Shown: positions 53,829 to 62,999 of the stretch, in pieces | Layout of the letters: the number at the start of each line of letters is the position of its first letter | Numbering within the stretch: position 1 is the stretch's first letter | Assembly: GCA_024278175.1 (NCBI GenBank) | Contig: JAJRTS010000071.1 | Span: forward strand, 62,001 to 126,000 | Origin: Gemmatimonadales bacterium | GTDB taxonomy: Bacteria > Gemmatimonadota > Glassbacteria > GWA2-58-10 | Reading direction: 5' to 3' | DNA: 64,000 bases | Position numbers and translations under genes: made by a program | Notes under the pieces: generated by a model | Databases searched by the model: none | What the model was told of the DNA's origin: nothing | The model's input: the letters and a program-made list of their open reading frames with translations, nothing else

Positions 53829-55247
53829 TCAGCCCACCGACCCCTCCATCTGAAGCTCGATCAGGCGGTTCAGCTCAACCGCGTACTCCATCGGCAGTTG
53901 CCTGACAATCGGCTCCACGAACCCCCGGACGATCAGCGCGGCAGCCTGTTCCTGGTTCAGCCCGCGGCTCATCAGGTAGAACAACTGCTCATCGCCGATG
54001 CGGGCCACGGTGGCCTCGTGGCCGATCTCCACGTCCTCCCCGGCGATATTCATGTACGGGTAGGTGTCCGAACGCGAGTCCTTATCGATCAACAGGGCGT
54101 CACAGCGCACGCTGGCCTTGCACTTATCCGCCCCCGGCAGCACGTGGATCAGCCCCCGGTAGCTGGTGCGGCCGCTACCCTTGCTGATCGATTTGGAGAC
54201 AATCATCGAGCTGGTCTCCGGCGCGGCGTGAACCATCTTGGAGCCCGTATCCTGATGCTGGCCCTCGCCGGCCATCGCCAGACTGAGCACCTCGCCGTGG
54301 GCCTTGCGTCCCCTGAGAATCACCGAGGGATATTTCATGGTGACCCTGCTGCCCAGGTTGCCGTCCACCCATTCCACCACCGCGTTTTCGTGGGCCACCG
54401 CGCGCTTGGTCACCAGGTTGTAGACATTGTTCGACCAGTTCTGGATCGTGGTGTAGCGAATCCGCGCATGGGGCATGGCGATCAGCTCCACCACGGCCGA
54501 GTGCAGCGAAGCGCTGCTGTACACCGGTGCGGTGCAGCCCTCCACATAGTGCACGTAACTGCCCTCGTCGGCGATAATCAGCGTACGTTCGAACTGGCCC
54601 ATACTCTCGGCGTTGATCCGGAAATACGCCTGCAGCGGAACATCGACCCGCACTCCCGGCGGTACGTAGATAAAACTGCCCCCGGACCAGACTGCGGAGT
54701 TGAGGGCGGCCATCTTGTTGTCTCCCGGTGGGATCACGGTGCCGAAATACCTGCGCACGATTTCGGGGTACTCCCGCAGACCGGTGTCCATGTCGCAGAA
54801 AATGACGCCTTGTTTGGTGAGGCTCTCCTGCACCTTATGGTAGACAACCTCGCTCTCGTACTGGGCGCTGACACCGGAGAGGAACTTACGCTCGGCCTCG
54901 GGGATACCCAGACGGTCGAACGTGTTCTTGATCGAGTCGGGCACCTCGTCCCATGAGCGGCCCTGTTTGTCCGTGGCGCGCAGGAAGTAAAAAATATCCT
55001 GAAAGTCGATCCCGCTCAGGTCCGCCCCCCAGGTGGGCATGGCCTTGCGCTCGAAACGCCGGAAAGCACCCAGCCGGAACTCGCGCATCCATTGCTGCTC
55101 GCTTTTCATGAACGAAATTTCCTCGACAACCTTTGTATTCAAGCCTTTCCTGGGCTTGAACACATAGCTTTCGGGGTCGCTCCAACCCCATTTTTCCTTG
55201 TACCCACCCAAGGGATCTATTTCGAGAACCTGCTTGTCTTCGCTCAT
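53829..55247 (-). CDS. sufB: Fe-S assembly scaffold subunit
   Basis: 472 residues. SufB type: EEISFMKSEQQWMREFRLGAFRRFERKAMPTWGADLSGIDFQDIFYFLR, PPGDNKMAALNSAVWSGGSFIYVPPGVRVDVPLQAYFRINAESMGQFERTLIIADEGSYVHYVEGCTAPVY (cluster Cys), TVKNWSNN-like WSNNVYNLVTKRA, TSYRGLIHVLPGADKCKASVRCDALL, AGEDVEIGHEATVARIGDEQLFYLMSRGL. Longer N-terminal helical region than SufD, as usual. First gene of the suf core operon. Confidence 0.96.
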   Translation of the reverse strand: MSEDKQVLEIDPLGGYKEKWGWSDPESYVFKPRKGLNTKVVEEISFMKSEQQWMREFRLGAFRRFERKAMPTWGADLSGIDFQDIFYFLRATDKQGRSWDEVPDSIKNTFDRLGIPEAERKFLSGVSAQYESEVVYHKVQESLTKQGVIFCDMDTGLREYPEIVRRYFGTVIPPGDNKMAALNSAVWSGGSFIYVPPGVRVDVPLQAYFRINAESMGQFERTLIIADEGSYVHYVEGCTAPVYSSASLHSAVVELIAMPHARIRYTTIQNWSNNVYNLVTKRAVAHENAVVEWVDGNLGSRVTMKYPSVILRGRKAHGEVLSLAMAGEGQHQDTGSKMVHAAPETSSMIVSKSISKGSGRTSYRGLIHVLPGADKCKASVRCDALLIDKDSRSDTYPYMNIAGEDVEIGHEATVARIGDEQLFYLMSRGLNQEQAAALIVRGFVEPIVRQLPMEYAVELNRLIELQMEGSVG

Positions 55248-55334
55248 AAAACCTCCGCACCGCTCGTTATTACACTGCTTCTTATTCTCATTCTATTGAG
55301 CCAACGATACACTCAAACAAGATGCAAACCAAAC

Positions 55335-55685
55335 TTACCGCGTAAAATACTTAATCAGCCAGTCTACCCTGCCGCGCTTGACAAAATACATTCCGGAAAA
55401 CTTCATCACTTCGCGCACCCGCTGACGGTAATCCTTGCGGTAGCAGTGCGCGGGGCAGTCCCTGCACTTGGGCTTGGGGTCGAACGCGCACATCTCCAGC
55501 CGCTTGTGGCCGTAGTCCAGCAGTTCCCGGCACTCCCGGCAAAGCTGGCCCTTGCCGGTTTCGTGATGGTTATTGCAATAGACCGCCACGAACTTGCTGA
55601 GGGTGGAAAATTCCTGCTCCTTGCCCTTGTCCCAGGCCCCTACCCGCTCCTTATTTATTTCAAGCTTCGAAGGATTCGATGACAT
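55335..55685 (-). CDS. NOSP/YgbA-family protein
   Basis: 116 residues. Matches the nitrous-oxide-stimulated-promoter (YgbA) family by its Cys pattern: FVAVYCNNHH, LCRECRELLDYGHKRLEMCAF, KPKCRDCPAHCYRKDYRQRVREVMKFSGMYF. Four or more Cys probably bind a metal or a cluster. The E. coli relative is induced by nitrosative stress; function unknown. ATG at 55685 overlaps the preceding ferredoxin gene by 26 nt, so it is coupled. Confidence 0.8.
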   Translation of the reverse strand: MSSNPSKLEINKERVGAWDKGKEQEFSTLSKFVAVYCNNHHETGKGQLCRECRELLDYGHKRLEMCAFDPKPKCRDCPAHCYRKDYRQRVREVMKFSGMYFVKRGRVDWLIKYFTR

Positions 55686-56463
55686 CGCCCCGGATCCCGA
55701 TCTTGGTGTTTTTAACAGCGACATCACTACCGCTGGCGGCAACCGCGCTGCCGACCAGGCTGGCCAGACCGAAACAGCAGGGCACTTCCATGATCAGCAC
55801 CTCGACGGAATTGATATCGTTGAGCTTGAATACCTGCGTCAGCTTGTCCTGGTAATGCCCGGCGTCGTCCAGCTTGGGGCAGCCGATCAGCACAACCTTG
55901 CCCCGAACGAAATCGGCATGAAAATTGGCGTAGGCAAACGGTACGCAATCGGCCGAGATCATAATGTCCGCGCCGGAAAAATAGGGTGCGTTGACAGGCG
56001 CGAGCATCAACTGCAACGGCCAGTTACCCAGTTGCGACTGCACAGACACCTGCTCACCCGCCGCCTGCTCGGGCTCCGGAGCACGCTCCAGCATCCGGCT
56101 CATGGAGCCGGGGCAGCCCCCGCCCCCGCCGTGTCCCGGCGCTGGCCCATGGCCACCTGCCGGCTTGTGGCCCATCACCTTGCTGACAATGTCCTCCACA
56201 CTTTGCTTATCCCGCAGCTTGTCCAGATGCTGTTCCACGGCCTGCTCATCGAAAGCCTCTGACTCGCGCTCGACGATAGTCAGCGCTCCTGTGGGGCACT
56301 CGCCGATACAGGCCCCCAGGCCATCACAATAAATCTCACTTACCAGCCGGGCCTTGCCGTCGATTATCTGAATCGCGCCCTCGGCGCAGGAGGTGACACA
56401 ATCACCGCAGCCGTTGCACAAATCATCTTCTATTTCAATGATCTTTCTGACGATCTTTTCCAT
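55660..56463 (-). CDS. 4Fe-4S ferredoxin-like protein with a C-terminal extension
   Basis: 267 residues. The N-terminus has two cluster-like motifs: CNGCGDCVTSCAEGA and CDGLGACIGECPTGA. A Gly/Pro/His-rich linker follows (about 100-120), then a C-terminal domain of about 130 residues (VNAPYFSGADIMISADCVPFAYANFHADFVRGKVVLIGCPKLDDAGHYQDKL) that resembles ferredoxin-associated CO-dehydrogenase/carbon-metabolism proteins of anaerobes. Function unknown. It overlaps the Rrf2 gene end (28 nt) and the NOSP gene start, so all three are coupled. ATG at 56463 follows GGGAG. Confidence 0.8.
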   Translation of the reverse strand: MEKIVRKIIEIEDDLCNGCGDCVTSCAEGAIQIIDGKARLVSEIYCDGLGACIGECPTGALTIVERESEAFDEQAVEQHLDKLRDKQSVEDIVSKVMGHKPAGGHGPAPGHGGGGGCPGSMSRMLERAPEPEQAAGEQVSVQSQLGNWPLQLMLAPVNAPYFSGADIMISADCVPFAYANFHADFVRGKVVLIGCPKLDDAGHYQDKLTQVFKLNDINSVEVLIMEVPCCFGLASLVGSAVAASGSDVAVKNTKIGIRGDVIESFEA

Positions 56464-56872
56464 TGCCACTCCCTATCCTTCCGGCCAGTTCCGGAAGCTT
56501 TGTTTTTGAAAGATACTCTCTCACCTGTGTATTGACCTCACCCAGCAGGCCGCCGAAAATACATTCATTGCCGTTACAGACATTGGTGGTGCGAAAGCAA
56601 TGCCCGTGCCGCAACGGCCCCTCGATAGACTCGTAAATATCCAGCAGGCTGATCTCCTCATACCGTCGGTTAAGCGAGAACCCACCCCTGGGACCCCGTA
56701 CCGAATTGACAAGCCGCTCCCTGGCCAGGCGCTGGAGCACCTTCGAAAGATGCGCCTCGGAAACGCCCAGCTCACCGGCAATCTGCTTGACAGAGACATG
56801 CCTGCCGGGCAAACCGGCCAGGTAAACCATCGTATGCAGCGCCAGCGAGGCAGCTTCGGAAAGCTTGAGCAT
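56435..56872 (-). CDS. Rrf2-family iron-sulfur transcriptional regulator
   Basis: 145 residues. Winged helix KLSEAASLALHTMVYLAGLPGRHVSVKQIAGELGVSEAHLSKVLQRLARERLVNSVRGPRGGFSLNR, followed by a Cys triad HCFRTTNVCNGNECIFGGLL (as in IscR/NsrR-type cluster sites). It is a likely sensor of Fe-S status, O2 or NO that controls the downstream cluster genes. A nested palindrome overlaps its own -10 (56889-56922), indicating autoregulation. Confidence 0.92.
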   Translation of the reverse strand: MLKLSEAASLALHTMVYLAGLPGRHVSVKQIAGELGVSEAHLSKVLQRLARERLVNSVRGPRGGFSLNRRYEEISLLDIYESIEGPLRHGHCFRTTNVCNGNECIFGGLLGEVNTQVREYLSKTKLPELAGRIGSGNGKDRQKDH

Positions 56873-56888
56873 AACCGTCCATCCGCGC

Positions 56889-56950
56889 TAATTAGTTATT
56901 TCGGTATGTCAATACCTAATTAACTTAAAGGCTTTAACGGTGGCTGTCAA
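56889..56950 (-). promoter_or_regulatory. promoter and palindromic operator of the Rrf2 operon
   Basis: Minus strand TTGACA (56945-56950), 17-nt spacer, TAAGTT (56922-56927). Just downstream, overlapping the expected start site, lie two nested palindromes: GGTAT-gtca-ATACC (56903-56916) and TAATTAG...CTAATTA (56889-56895 with 56916-56922). The position fits repression of transcription initiation. Confidence 0.72.
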
Positions 56951-57056
56951 GTTTTGTCACATATTTTCTAGCAGCGTGTCCGAAAAAAATGGAGATTTTG
57001 CTGTGCAGGGTCAGCGACGCGGGGTGATTCAGCCGCCGTTGGGAAGCGAAAAAATA

Positions 57057-57086
57057 AGGGCCGTTGAAATAACGTTCAACGGCCCT
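57057..57086 (-). terminator. terminator of the copper ATPase gene
   Basis: 12-bp perfect stem AGGGCCGTTGAA/TTCAACGGCCCT followed on the minus strand by TATTTTTTC, 14 bp after the copA stop. The CGTTGAA...TTCAACG core is similar to the small hairpin at the left end of the dispersed repeat. Confidence 0.8.
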
Positions 57087-57099
57087 CTAAGGGAAGTCG

Positions 57100-59340
57100 T
57101 TACCGGGAAGGCCTGAACCGGTTCAGCCGCAAGCTGTTGAGCACTACCGTTATGCTCGAGAGCGCCATGGCGGCGGCGGCAAAGGCCGGGTGAAGGTTGC
57201 GCAGTATGTCCGGCAGCGCCTGGACGTTGTGAAACACTCCCGCGGCCACAGGGATCAGGGCGACATTGTAGAAAAAAGCCCAGAACAGGTTCTCGTGGAT
57301 AATCTTCATCGTGCTCCGGCTCAGTTCTACCGCGCGCACTACACCGGCAAGATCGTCGCCCACCAGGGTGACGTCCCCTGCCTCCTTGGCCACGTCGGCT
57401 CCGGCCCCGACCGCGATGCCGACATCAGCCAGAGCCAGCGCTGGCGCATCGTTGATCCCATCACCCACCAGCGCCACCTTGCGCCCCCTGCCCTGATGGT
57501 CGGCGACCAGTTGCTGCTTGTCCTGGGGCAGGAGTCCCGCGGCGACAGTTTCGATACCAACCCGCTGAGCGATATAATTCGCCGCCAGTTCTTCATCGCC
57601 CGTGGCCAGCACCGGTTCCAGCCCCAGTTGTTTCAGGCTGGACACCACTTCGGCAGCCGCCGGCTTTTCCGGGTCGAATACACTGATCAACCCCACCGGC
57701 CTGCCCTCGACCCGCACGGTGATCACGCTCTTGCCCTGCCCCGCCAGGGCCTGCGCCTTGTCCAGCGCATCGGCGGGAAGGCTCTCCACGCCCTTCCAGC
57801 CGGCGCGTCCCACACTGACCCGGCGGCCATCGATCAGCGCCTCCACACCCATCCCCGTCCGGGACACGAATTCATCGGGCCGCAGCGGTTCAATACCCCG
57901 CTCCCGCGCGCCCTCCACCACTGCCCGGGCCAGCGGATGGTTCGAGCCGCTTTCCGCCGAGGCTGCCAGTTGAAGGTATTCATCGGCCGGGGCATCATTG
58001 TCCAGCACAATCCAGTCGGTAAGTTGAGGGCGACCGCTGGTAAGCGTACCGGTTTTGTCGAACACGACAGTGTCTATCGTCCGCATGTTTTCGATAGCGG
58101 CGCCGCTTTTGAACAGGATTCCCTGACGGGCGCCCATGCCGCTGGCGACCATCACGGCCACGGGCGTGGCCAGCCCCAGGGCGCACGGGCAGGCGATTAC
58201 CAGCACCGCCACCGCCCTGATCATCGCCGGGACGAACTCACCGCCGATACTCCACCACAGCCCCATTACCAGCATGGCAATCAGGATGATCAGCGGCACG
58301 AACACCGAGCTGACCTTGTCAGCCAGGCGCTGGATCGGGGCGCGGGATGACTGGGCGTCGCTCACCAGCTTGACAATCCGCGCAAGTACGCTGTCGGCCC
58401 CGATTCCGGTGGCGCGTACCTCGATCAGGCCATCGCCGTTAACAGTGGCCCCGAACACCTTGTCGCCCGTGTGCTTGTCCACCGGCATCGACTCACCGGT
58501 GAGCATGCTCTCGTCCACGGCGCTCACTCCGCCCACGATCTCGCCGTCGACCGGAATACGCTCACCGGGCTTGACCCTCACTACCTGCCCTGTTTCGATT
58601 TGGGCCGCCGGCACCATCCGCTCGGTTCCGTCATCAGCCACCAGCCGCGCCTGCTCGGGCGCCAGATTCATCAACTCGCGGATCGCCCGGCCGGCCCGCC
58701 CCTTGGCCCGGGCTTCCAGCAGCTTACCCAGGCTGATCAGGGTGATAATCATCGCGCTGGTCTCGAAGTAAACATGGCCGCCCAGTGAGGAGGGAAAAAT
58801 CAGGACCGCCAGTGAATAGAAATACGCCGCCGAGCTGCCCAGGGCCACAAGCACGTCCATGTTGGCCCCGCCGCTGGCCAGTGCGCGAAAAGCCCCGCGA
58901 TAGAAAATCATGCCGGTGTAGAACTGCACGGGCGAGGCCAGCGCCAATAGCAGAAAATTGTACCAGCGGGCAGCGGAAACAGGTGCCAGCACGGAGCTCT
59001 CCCGCCACATGCTGAAAAAGAACAGCGGCAAGGTGAAAGCGATACCGGTCAGCAGTTCGCGGCGGCGCAGCTCGTACTCGCGGCGGCGGGCCAGTTGCTC
59101 CGCATCCTCGTCCAACCCGTCGGCTTCCGGAAGGACCGCCTTGTAGCCCGCGGACTCTATCGCCCGGGCGACAGCCGTCAGGTCGACCTTACCGGTAATG
59201 TTCGCCCGCTCGGTGGCCAGGTTGACATTAACCTCTGTCACACCGGCCACATTTTCACGAATCGCGCGTTCCACACTGGAAGCACAGTTTGCACAGCTCA
59301 TCCCCACCACCGGGATCTGGACCATATCGTCAGCACTCAT
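57100..59340 (-). CDS. copA: copper-transporting P1B-type ATPase
   Basis: 746 residues. N-terminal heavy-metal domain [10 protein letters not shown] (CxxC), eight membrane helices, [14 protein letters not shown], membrane metal site [18 protein letters not shown] (CPC), phosphorylation site [11 protein letters not shown] motif [10 protein letters not shown], and [18 protein letters not shown]. The CPC motif and the conserved Asn/Tyr (FFYNVALIP) fit Cu+ export. The ATP-binding hinge [12 protein letters not shown] is slightly unusual. ATG at 59340 with GGGAGG upstream. A similar Ag/Cu specificity cannot be separated from sequence. Confidence 0.93.
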   Translation of the reverse strand: MSADDMVQIPVVGMSCANCASSVERAIRENVAGVTEVNVNLATERANITGKVDLTAVARAIESAGYKAVLPEADGLDEDAEQLARRREYELRRRELLTGIAFTLPLFFFSMWRESSVLAPVSAARWYNFLLLALASPVQFYTGMIFYRGAFRALASGGANMDVLVALGSSAAYFYSLAVLIFPSSLGGHVYFETSAMIITLISLGKLLEARAKGRAGRAIRELMNLAPEQARLVADDGTERMVPAAQIETGQVVRVKPGERIPVDGEIVGGVSAVDESMLTGESMPVDKHTGDKVFGATVNGDGLIEVRATGIGADSVLARIVKLVSDAQSSRAPIQRLADKVSSVFVPLIILIAMLVMGLWWSIGGEFVPAMIRAVAVLVIACPCALGLATPVAVMVASGMGARQGILFKSGAAIENMRTIDTVVFDKTGTLTSGRPQLTDWIVLDNDAPADEYLQLAASAESGSNHPLARAVVEGARERGIEPLRPDEFVSRTGMGVEALIDGRRVSVGRAGWKGVESLPADALDKAQALAGQGKSVITVRVEGRPVGLISVFDPEKPAAAEVVSSLKQLGLEPVLATGDEELAANYIAQRVGIETVAAGLLPQDKQQLVADHQGRGRKVALVGDGINDAPALALADVGIAVGAGADVAKEAGDVTLVGDDLAGVVRAVELSRSTMKIIHENLFWAFFYNVALIPVAAGVFHNVQALPDILRNLHPAFAAAAMALSSITVVLNSLRLNRFRPSR

Positions 59341-59501
59341 CCTGCCACCTCCCTTTGCCCCAAGTTTTAATAACACAGGCTCTTCAGTGGAAAACCGGAG
59401 CCCCTGTATTAATAACTGATTTGGTCCAGAATCTCAAACCGTTCAACGGGCCGCCAGAATACTTTCGTTTGCCGTTACCTAACTTATCACGTACCATGAT
59501 A

Positions 59502-61499
59502 CTACAATCCTGTAAGCACCTGTGTCAGAGCGACTATATCAGCGCCCGTAAAACTGCTGTCGCCATTTACATCGTAAGCAGGATCAGACTCCCCTTTTCT
59601 CAATTGTATCAGCAGGGCCAGCACGTCCATGATGTTCAAATTACTGTCTCGCCTGAAATCGTAGGCCTCAATGGCCGAAAAAAACTCATACGCCCCGATA
59701 TCTATGGCCATTCCGCTCTGCTTACGTATCTGCAGCCGCCGGGGATGGAGGTACTGATATTCCGGCAACCGCCCCGCTGCGCTGTCGCCGCTGTCGATAA
59801 GGGGGCTGCCCGGCGCCGGCCGGTAGTCGCCCCCTTCGATATCAACCAGCAGTGGATTGACACCCTGTACTGTTCGCAGCAGTTCGGCGGGGATGGAAGA
59901 GACATTGTCGGACACCCAGTTATTGGCCCCGATGGCGGGAGTTGGCTTGTCGGCGCCAAGCAGCATCAGCTCGCCTGCTCCCGGAGCGGTGTAGAAGACA
60001 TTATTCCACGCTTCGAACGTGGTTTTGCCAACCGATGCGTTGCCTGGATACCAGAGGTGGATGAAGCTGCTGCCGCCGGGGTAGAGATGCACGAAAGTGT
60101 TGTTGTACAGAAAGAGCGAACCTCCGCTACGGTCCTCACCGAAGACGATGAACTGCGAATTGGTGCGCTGGTTATCCGGCCTGTCGGTGACGATGACGTT
60201 GCCGATCAATACAGCGTCCTGATCGGTAAAATCAGCACCTTTAACCAGATCGACCTGGTAATTACCCGGCGAATGAAGGTAGTTGTATTCGAAGATCAAA
60301 TCTTCCGTGCGTGATTTGAAATTCTGGCCGCCGTTATCGTGGATATAACAGAATCGGACGGTGGTCGTGCCCCAGCCGCTGACGTAATGGCCATGTTCAT
60401 AACCGGCCCCCGGAAAACTGTTCCAGGCGACTTCGTTGTACTCCAGCAGCAGGTTCCCGGAACTGGAGGTACAGAAAATTCCGTTGCCGTTGTAGTAAAC
60501 GGCACAGTCGCGGATAGTGCAGTTGTTACCCGGATAAATGTAAAAGCCGCCGCTGTTGGCCTCGGCTTCGGCCCAGGGATGAGCGTTACGCACCTCCAGG
60601 TGCTCGATGGTCCAGAAATCACCCGAGACCTTGATCAGGCCGCGGTCAGTGTTTTTCCAGCTGGTAGAGTTCAGGGAACCGTCGATGATGGGCCGGGGGT
60701 CGCCATCGCCGCGGATCTTTAACGGAGCTTGTTCGCTTCCGTGCGGACTCAGCTCGAATGTCTCGTAATAAACTCCCGGCCCCAGTACGATCTCCTGGCC
60801 AGGTTGCACGGCGTCGATGGCGCTGGTTATCGATTTATACTCCGTCAACGAGCCACCGTCGTTGATATAGACGCCATGCTCCAGCGAACTGGTCGAGGGG
60901 AACCCCGGTGTCGGCGGTAAGTCGCCGGCCGCGGCCCCGCTGTGGGTGATCACCAGCAGCGGCGGAGCCCCTCCCTCGCGACTGTTAAACCCCAGGTACT
61001 CGCTGTCGTTGTACCACTGGTCCACTTTAAGGCAGAAGCTGACCACATCATCGCTCTGCTCCTTGACAAAGCCGGTCACATCCAGGGAGTTGTACACGCC
61101 GCCACTGACGTAAACGCTTGCCAGCAAGTCTCCCTCAACGGGCTTGTTCAACCAGTAAAGATGGTATTCCTCCCAGTTGTCGTCATCCACCGCGTGCAGC
61201 CTGAGAGTGTCCTGATTGGAACGGCTTTTCCACAACTTCAATTCAGCGCTCGATATGGAAGCAGGGTCAATCCCGCCAAGCTCAAAGCGGACGTATGCCA
61301 CGTTGAACGAGTTTACAGGATTATGCTTAAACCAACCAACGCTCAGATATCCCTGCCGGCCACCGCCCGGCGCCATTTCGCGGGAGGCGGAACCCGAAAC
61401 CGTAACGTCAGCGTCACAGAACAGCGTATCAGTCGCGCTTTGCGCACTCAGGGCCAGAGTGCACAAGAAAAACGCCGTTATCGATATCATTTTCCCCAT
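59502..61499 (-). CDS. secreted beta-helix protein with DNRLRE and dockerin-like domains
   Basis: 665 residues. Signal peptide (KMISITAFFLCTLALSAQSA). Residues 20-160: a DNRLRE/CBM96-like carbohydrate-associated domain (VAYVRFELGGIDPASISSAELKLWK, LDVTGFVKEQSDD). Residues 210-570: right-handed parallel beta-helix with repeated turns (NCTIRDCAVYYNGNGIFCT, GNLLLEYNEVAWNS, LIFEYNYLHSPGNYQVDLVKGADF), typical of polysaccharide lyases or epimerases of the chondroitinase-B type. The last 60 residues are a dockerin-type repeat pair (DSNLNIMDVLALL, DVNGDSSFTGADIVAL). GGAGG lies upstream. Catalytic residues cannot be assigned with certainty. Confidence 0.8.
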   Translation of the reverse strand: MGKMISITAFFLCTLALSAQSATDTLFCDADVTVSGSASREMAPGGGRQGYLSVGWFKHNPVNSFNVAYVRFELGGIDPASISSAELKLWKSRSNQDTLRLHAVDDDNWEEYHLYWLNKPVEGDLLASVYVSGGVYNSLDVTGFVKEQSDDVVSFCLKVDQWYNDSEYLGFNSREGGAPPLLVITHSGAAAGDLPPTPGFPSTSSLEHGVYINDGGSLTEYKSITSAIDAVQPGQEIVLGPGVYYETFELSPHGSEQAPLKIRGDGDPRPIIDGSLNSTSWKNTDRGLIKVSGDFWTIEHLEVRNAHPWAEAEANSGGFYIYPGNNCTIRDCAVYYNGNGIFCTSSSGNLLLEYNEVAWNSFPGAGYEHGHYVSGWGTTTVRFCYIHDNGGQNFKSRTEDLIFEYNYLHSPGNYQVDLVKGADFTDQDAVLIGNVIVTDRPDNQRTNSQFIVFGEDRSGGSLFLYNNTFVHLYPGGSSFIHLWYPGNASVGKTTFEAWNNVFYTAPGAGELMLLGADKPTPAIGANNWVSDNVSSIPAELLRTVQGVNPLLVDIEGGDYRPAPGSPLIDSGDSAAGRLPEYQYLHPRRLQIRKQSGMAIDIGAYEFFSAIEAYDFRRDSNLNIMDVLALLIQLRKGESDPAYDVNGDSSFTGADIVALTQVLTGL

Positions 61500-61731
61500 T
61501 ATGATGCGTACCTCCGAAAAATATGGTGCCGTGACTAACATCTCCAAAAAGCGATAAAGCAGTGGATGCCCCTGTTCGCAGGGCGGGGTATGTCGAGGGA
61601 TTATAATAAATCGCATACTCATGGATGAGAAGCATTCCCGTCACTATCAATAGGGGCTTCATATCCGGCCTGTCAAGTATGTCCGGCACCGGAGAGAAAA
61701 GGCAACCGCGAGTAATTGGAGATACGGCAAA

Positions 61732-61763
61732 GAAAAAAGGACGGGGTTTCCCCCGTCCTTTTT
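61732..61763 (-). terminator. terminator of the superoxide reductase gene
   Basis: AAAGGACGGGG pairs with CCCCGTCCTTT across a TTTC loop, with T-runs on both sides (bidirectional). On the minus strand it lies about 25 bp past the SOR stop. 61500-61731 contains no supported gene. Confidence 0.85.
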
Positions 61764-61787
61764 CCATCCTGATTTGCGCGGCAGATG

Positions 61788-62168
61788 CTATGCTTCGGCT
61801 TTCCAGAGGCCGTGAAGATTGCAGAACTCACGGGCCGATACGGAAGAGGCATCGGTCTTGAACTCGGCCACCGGTTTTTCGCCGGGATTCAGATAGCGGC
61901 GCATAACCATTTCTCCAGCCAGCAGCTCTATCCACTGAATGAAGTGTTTATCTTCCATCGGGTGCTCCACGCTGCCGACACTCACCCTGTAGCCGCCCTC
62001 GATTTTCTCGATAACCGGCACGTGTTTTTCCTGGGCGGCATCCTGCGAGTTCTCCACCAACTGCGTCATCGGTTTGCCGTGGAGCAGCAGTTCTCCCTGT
62101 CCTTCATGAAGCACCTCCACCATCATTTCCTGCTCGCTGCACCTGTAAATATCGCCCCTGGCCGGCAT
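61788..62168 (-). CDS. superoxide reductase (desulfoferrodoxin with degenerate centre I)
   Basis: 126 residues. Reduces superoxide to H2O2 without making O2, as in anaerobes. Catalytic centre II ligands are all present at canonical positions: H49 (EKHVP), H69 (EHPM), H75 (KHFIQW), C116 and H119 (EFCNLHG), with the K48 lid. The N-terminal desulforedoxin-like domain remains in sequence (MPARGDIYRCSEQEMM), but only one of the four rubredoxin-type Cys is left (C10), so Fe centre I should be absent. ATG follows GGAGGG. Upstream neighbour is thiol peroxidase, which would remove the H2O2 formed. Confidence 0.93.
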   Translation of the reverse strand: MPARGDIYRCSEQEMMVEVLHEGQGELLLHGKPMTQLVENSQDAAQEKHVPVIEKIEGGYRVSVGSVEHPMEDKHFIQWIELLAGEMVMRRYLNPGEKPVAEFKTDASSVSAREFCNLHGLWKAEA

Positions 62169-62251
62169 AAAACCCTCCTTTACCGAGTGAAATTTTTTAA
62201 TTCAAGAAAAAGACCCCGCTGCCACAGGTTGCCTTTGCGTCCTTCCCGTGT

Positions 62252-62770
62252 TCAGAGCAGAGCTTTTACGGCGTCCAGCACGGCCTCGTAGTCCGGCTCA
62301 TCGGCCACTTCCCTGACCAACTGGAAGTAGCTGACCCCGCCCTGCTTGTCCACAACCCAGATAGCGCGAGCCAGCAGACGCAGTTCCTTGATCAGTACAC
62401 CGAGCTGCTCTCCGGCCGCAGCGTCCCTGTGGTCTGAGAGCGCGACGACATTATCCGCGCCGTTGGCCTGCAGCCAACGGGCCTGGGCGAACGGCAGGTC
62501 CATGCTGACCGTGACGAACTGGACACCCTGCTCACCCAGCCGGCCGGCCTCCTCGTTGAAGCGCTTGGTCTCCAGATCGCAGACCGGCGTATCGAGCGAA
62601 GGCACCGCGATAAGCACCAGCACCTTGCCCCTGAACGAGGACAGCTTAACCTCCGAGAGATCGGTAGCCAACAGGCTCAGATCGGGCAACTGGTCGCCCT
62701 GGCCAATTTCATTGCCCAGCAACGTCAACGGTGTGCCTTTAAACGTAACCGCTCCATGCCGTTCGGACAT
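62252..62770 (-). CDS. tpx: thiol peroxidase (Tpx) lacking the resolving cysteine
   Basis: 172 residues. Peroxiredoxin of the Tpx class: FKGTPLTLLG, LVLIAVPSLDTPVCDLETKRFNEEA with the peroxidatic Cys at residue 64, VSMDLPFAQARW, LLARAIWVVDKQGG (Arg). In most Tpx proteins a second Cys follows shortly after the AR-F segment; here that stretch is ARWLQANGADN and the protein has no other Cys. It would therefore act as a 1-Cys peroxiredoxin needing an external thiol. ATG at 62770 has AAGGGAG upstream. Confidence 0.93.
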   Translation of the reverse strand: MSERHGAVTFKGTPLTLLGNEIGQGDQLPDLSLLATDLSEVKLSSFRGKVLVLIAVPSLDTPVCDLETKRFNEEAGRLGEQGVQFVTVSMDLPFAQARWLQANGADNVVALSDHRDAAAGEQLGVLIKELRLLARAIWVVDKQGGVSYFQLVREVADEPDYEAVLDAVKALL

Positions 62771-62999
62771 GAGTAACTCCCTTGCTTAGTGGTCGATCCG
62801 CTGTTGCACCACTCCCGGCCCGCTAAAACCCGGCTGCCGCCCCCAAAAAGGCCGGAGGGTGGTATCGATTGTAATAACTCCAGCCGGAGATGAAACCCCT
62901 CCGGCCGGCAAACCCATTAGAATACATAACCCGCAGGTTCCCGTCAGTCAAGTGCACCCGCGGTGGAAATCCTGACGGTTCGCCGGTCAGCGCCTCTTT

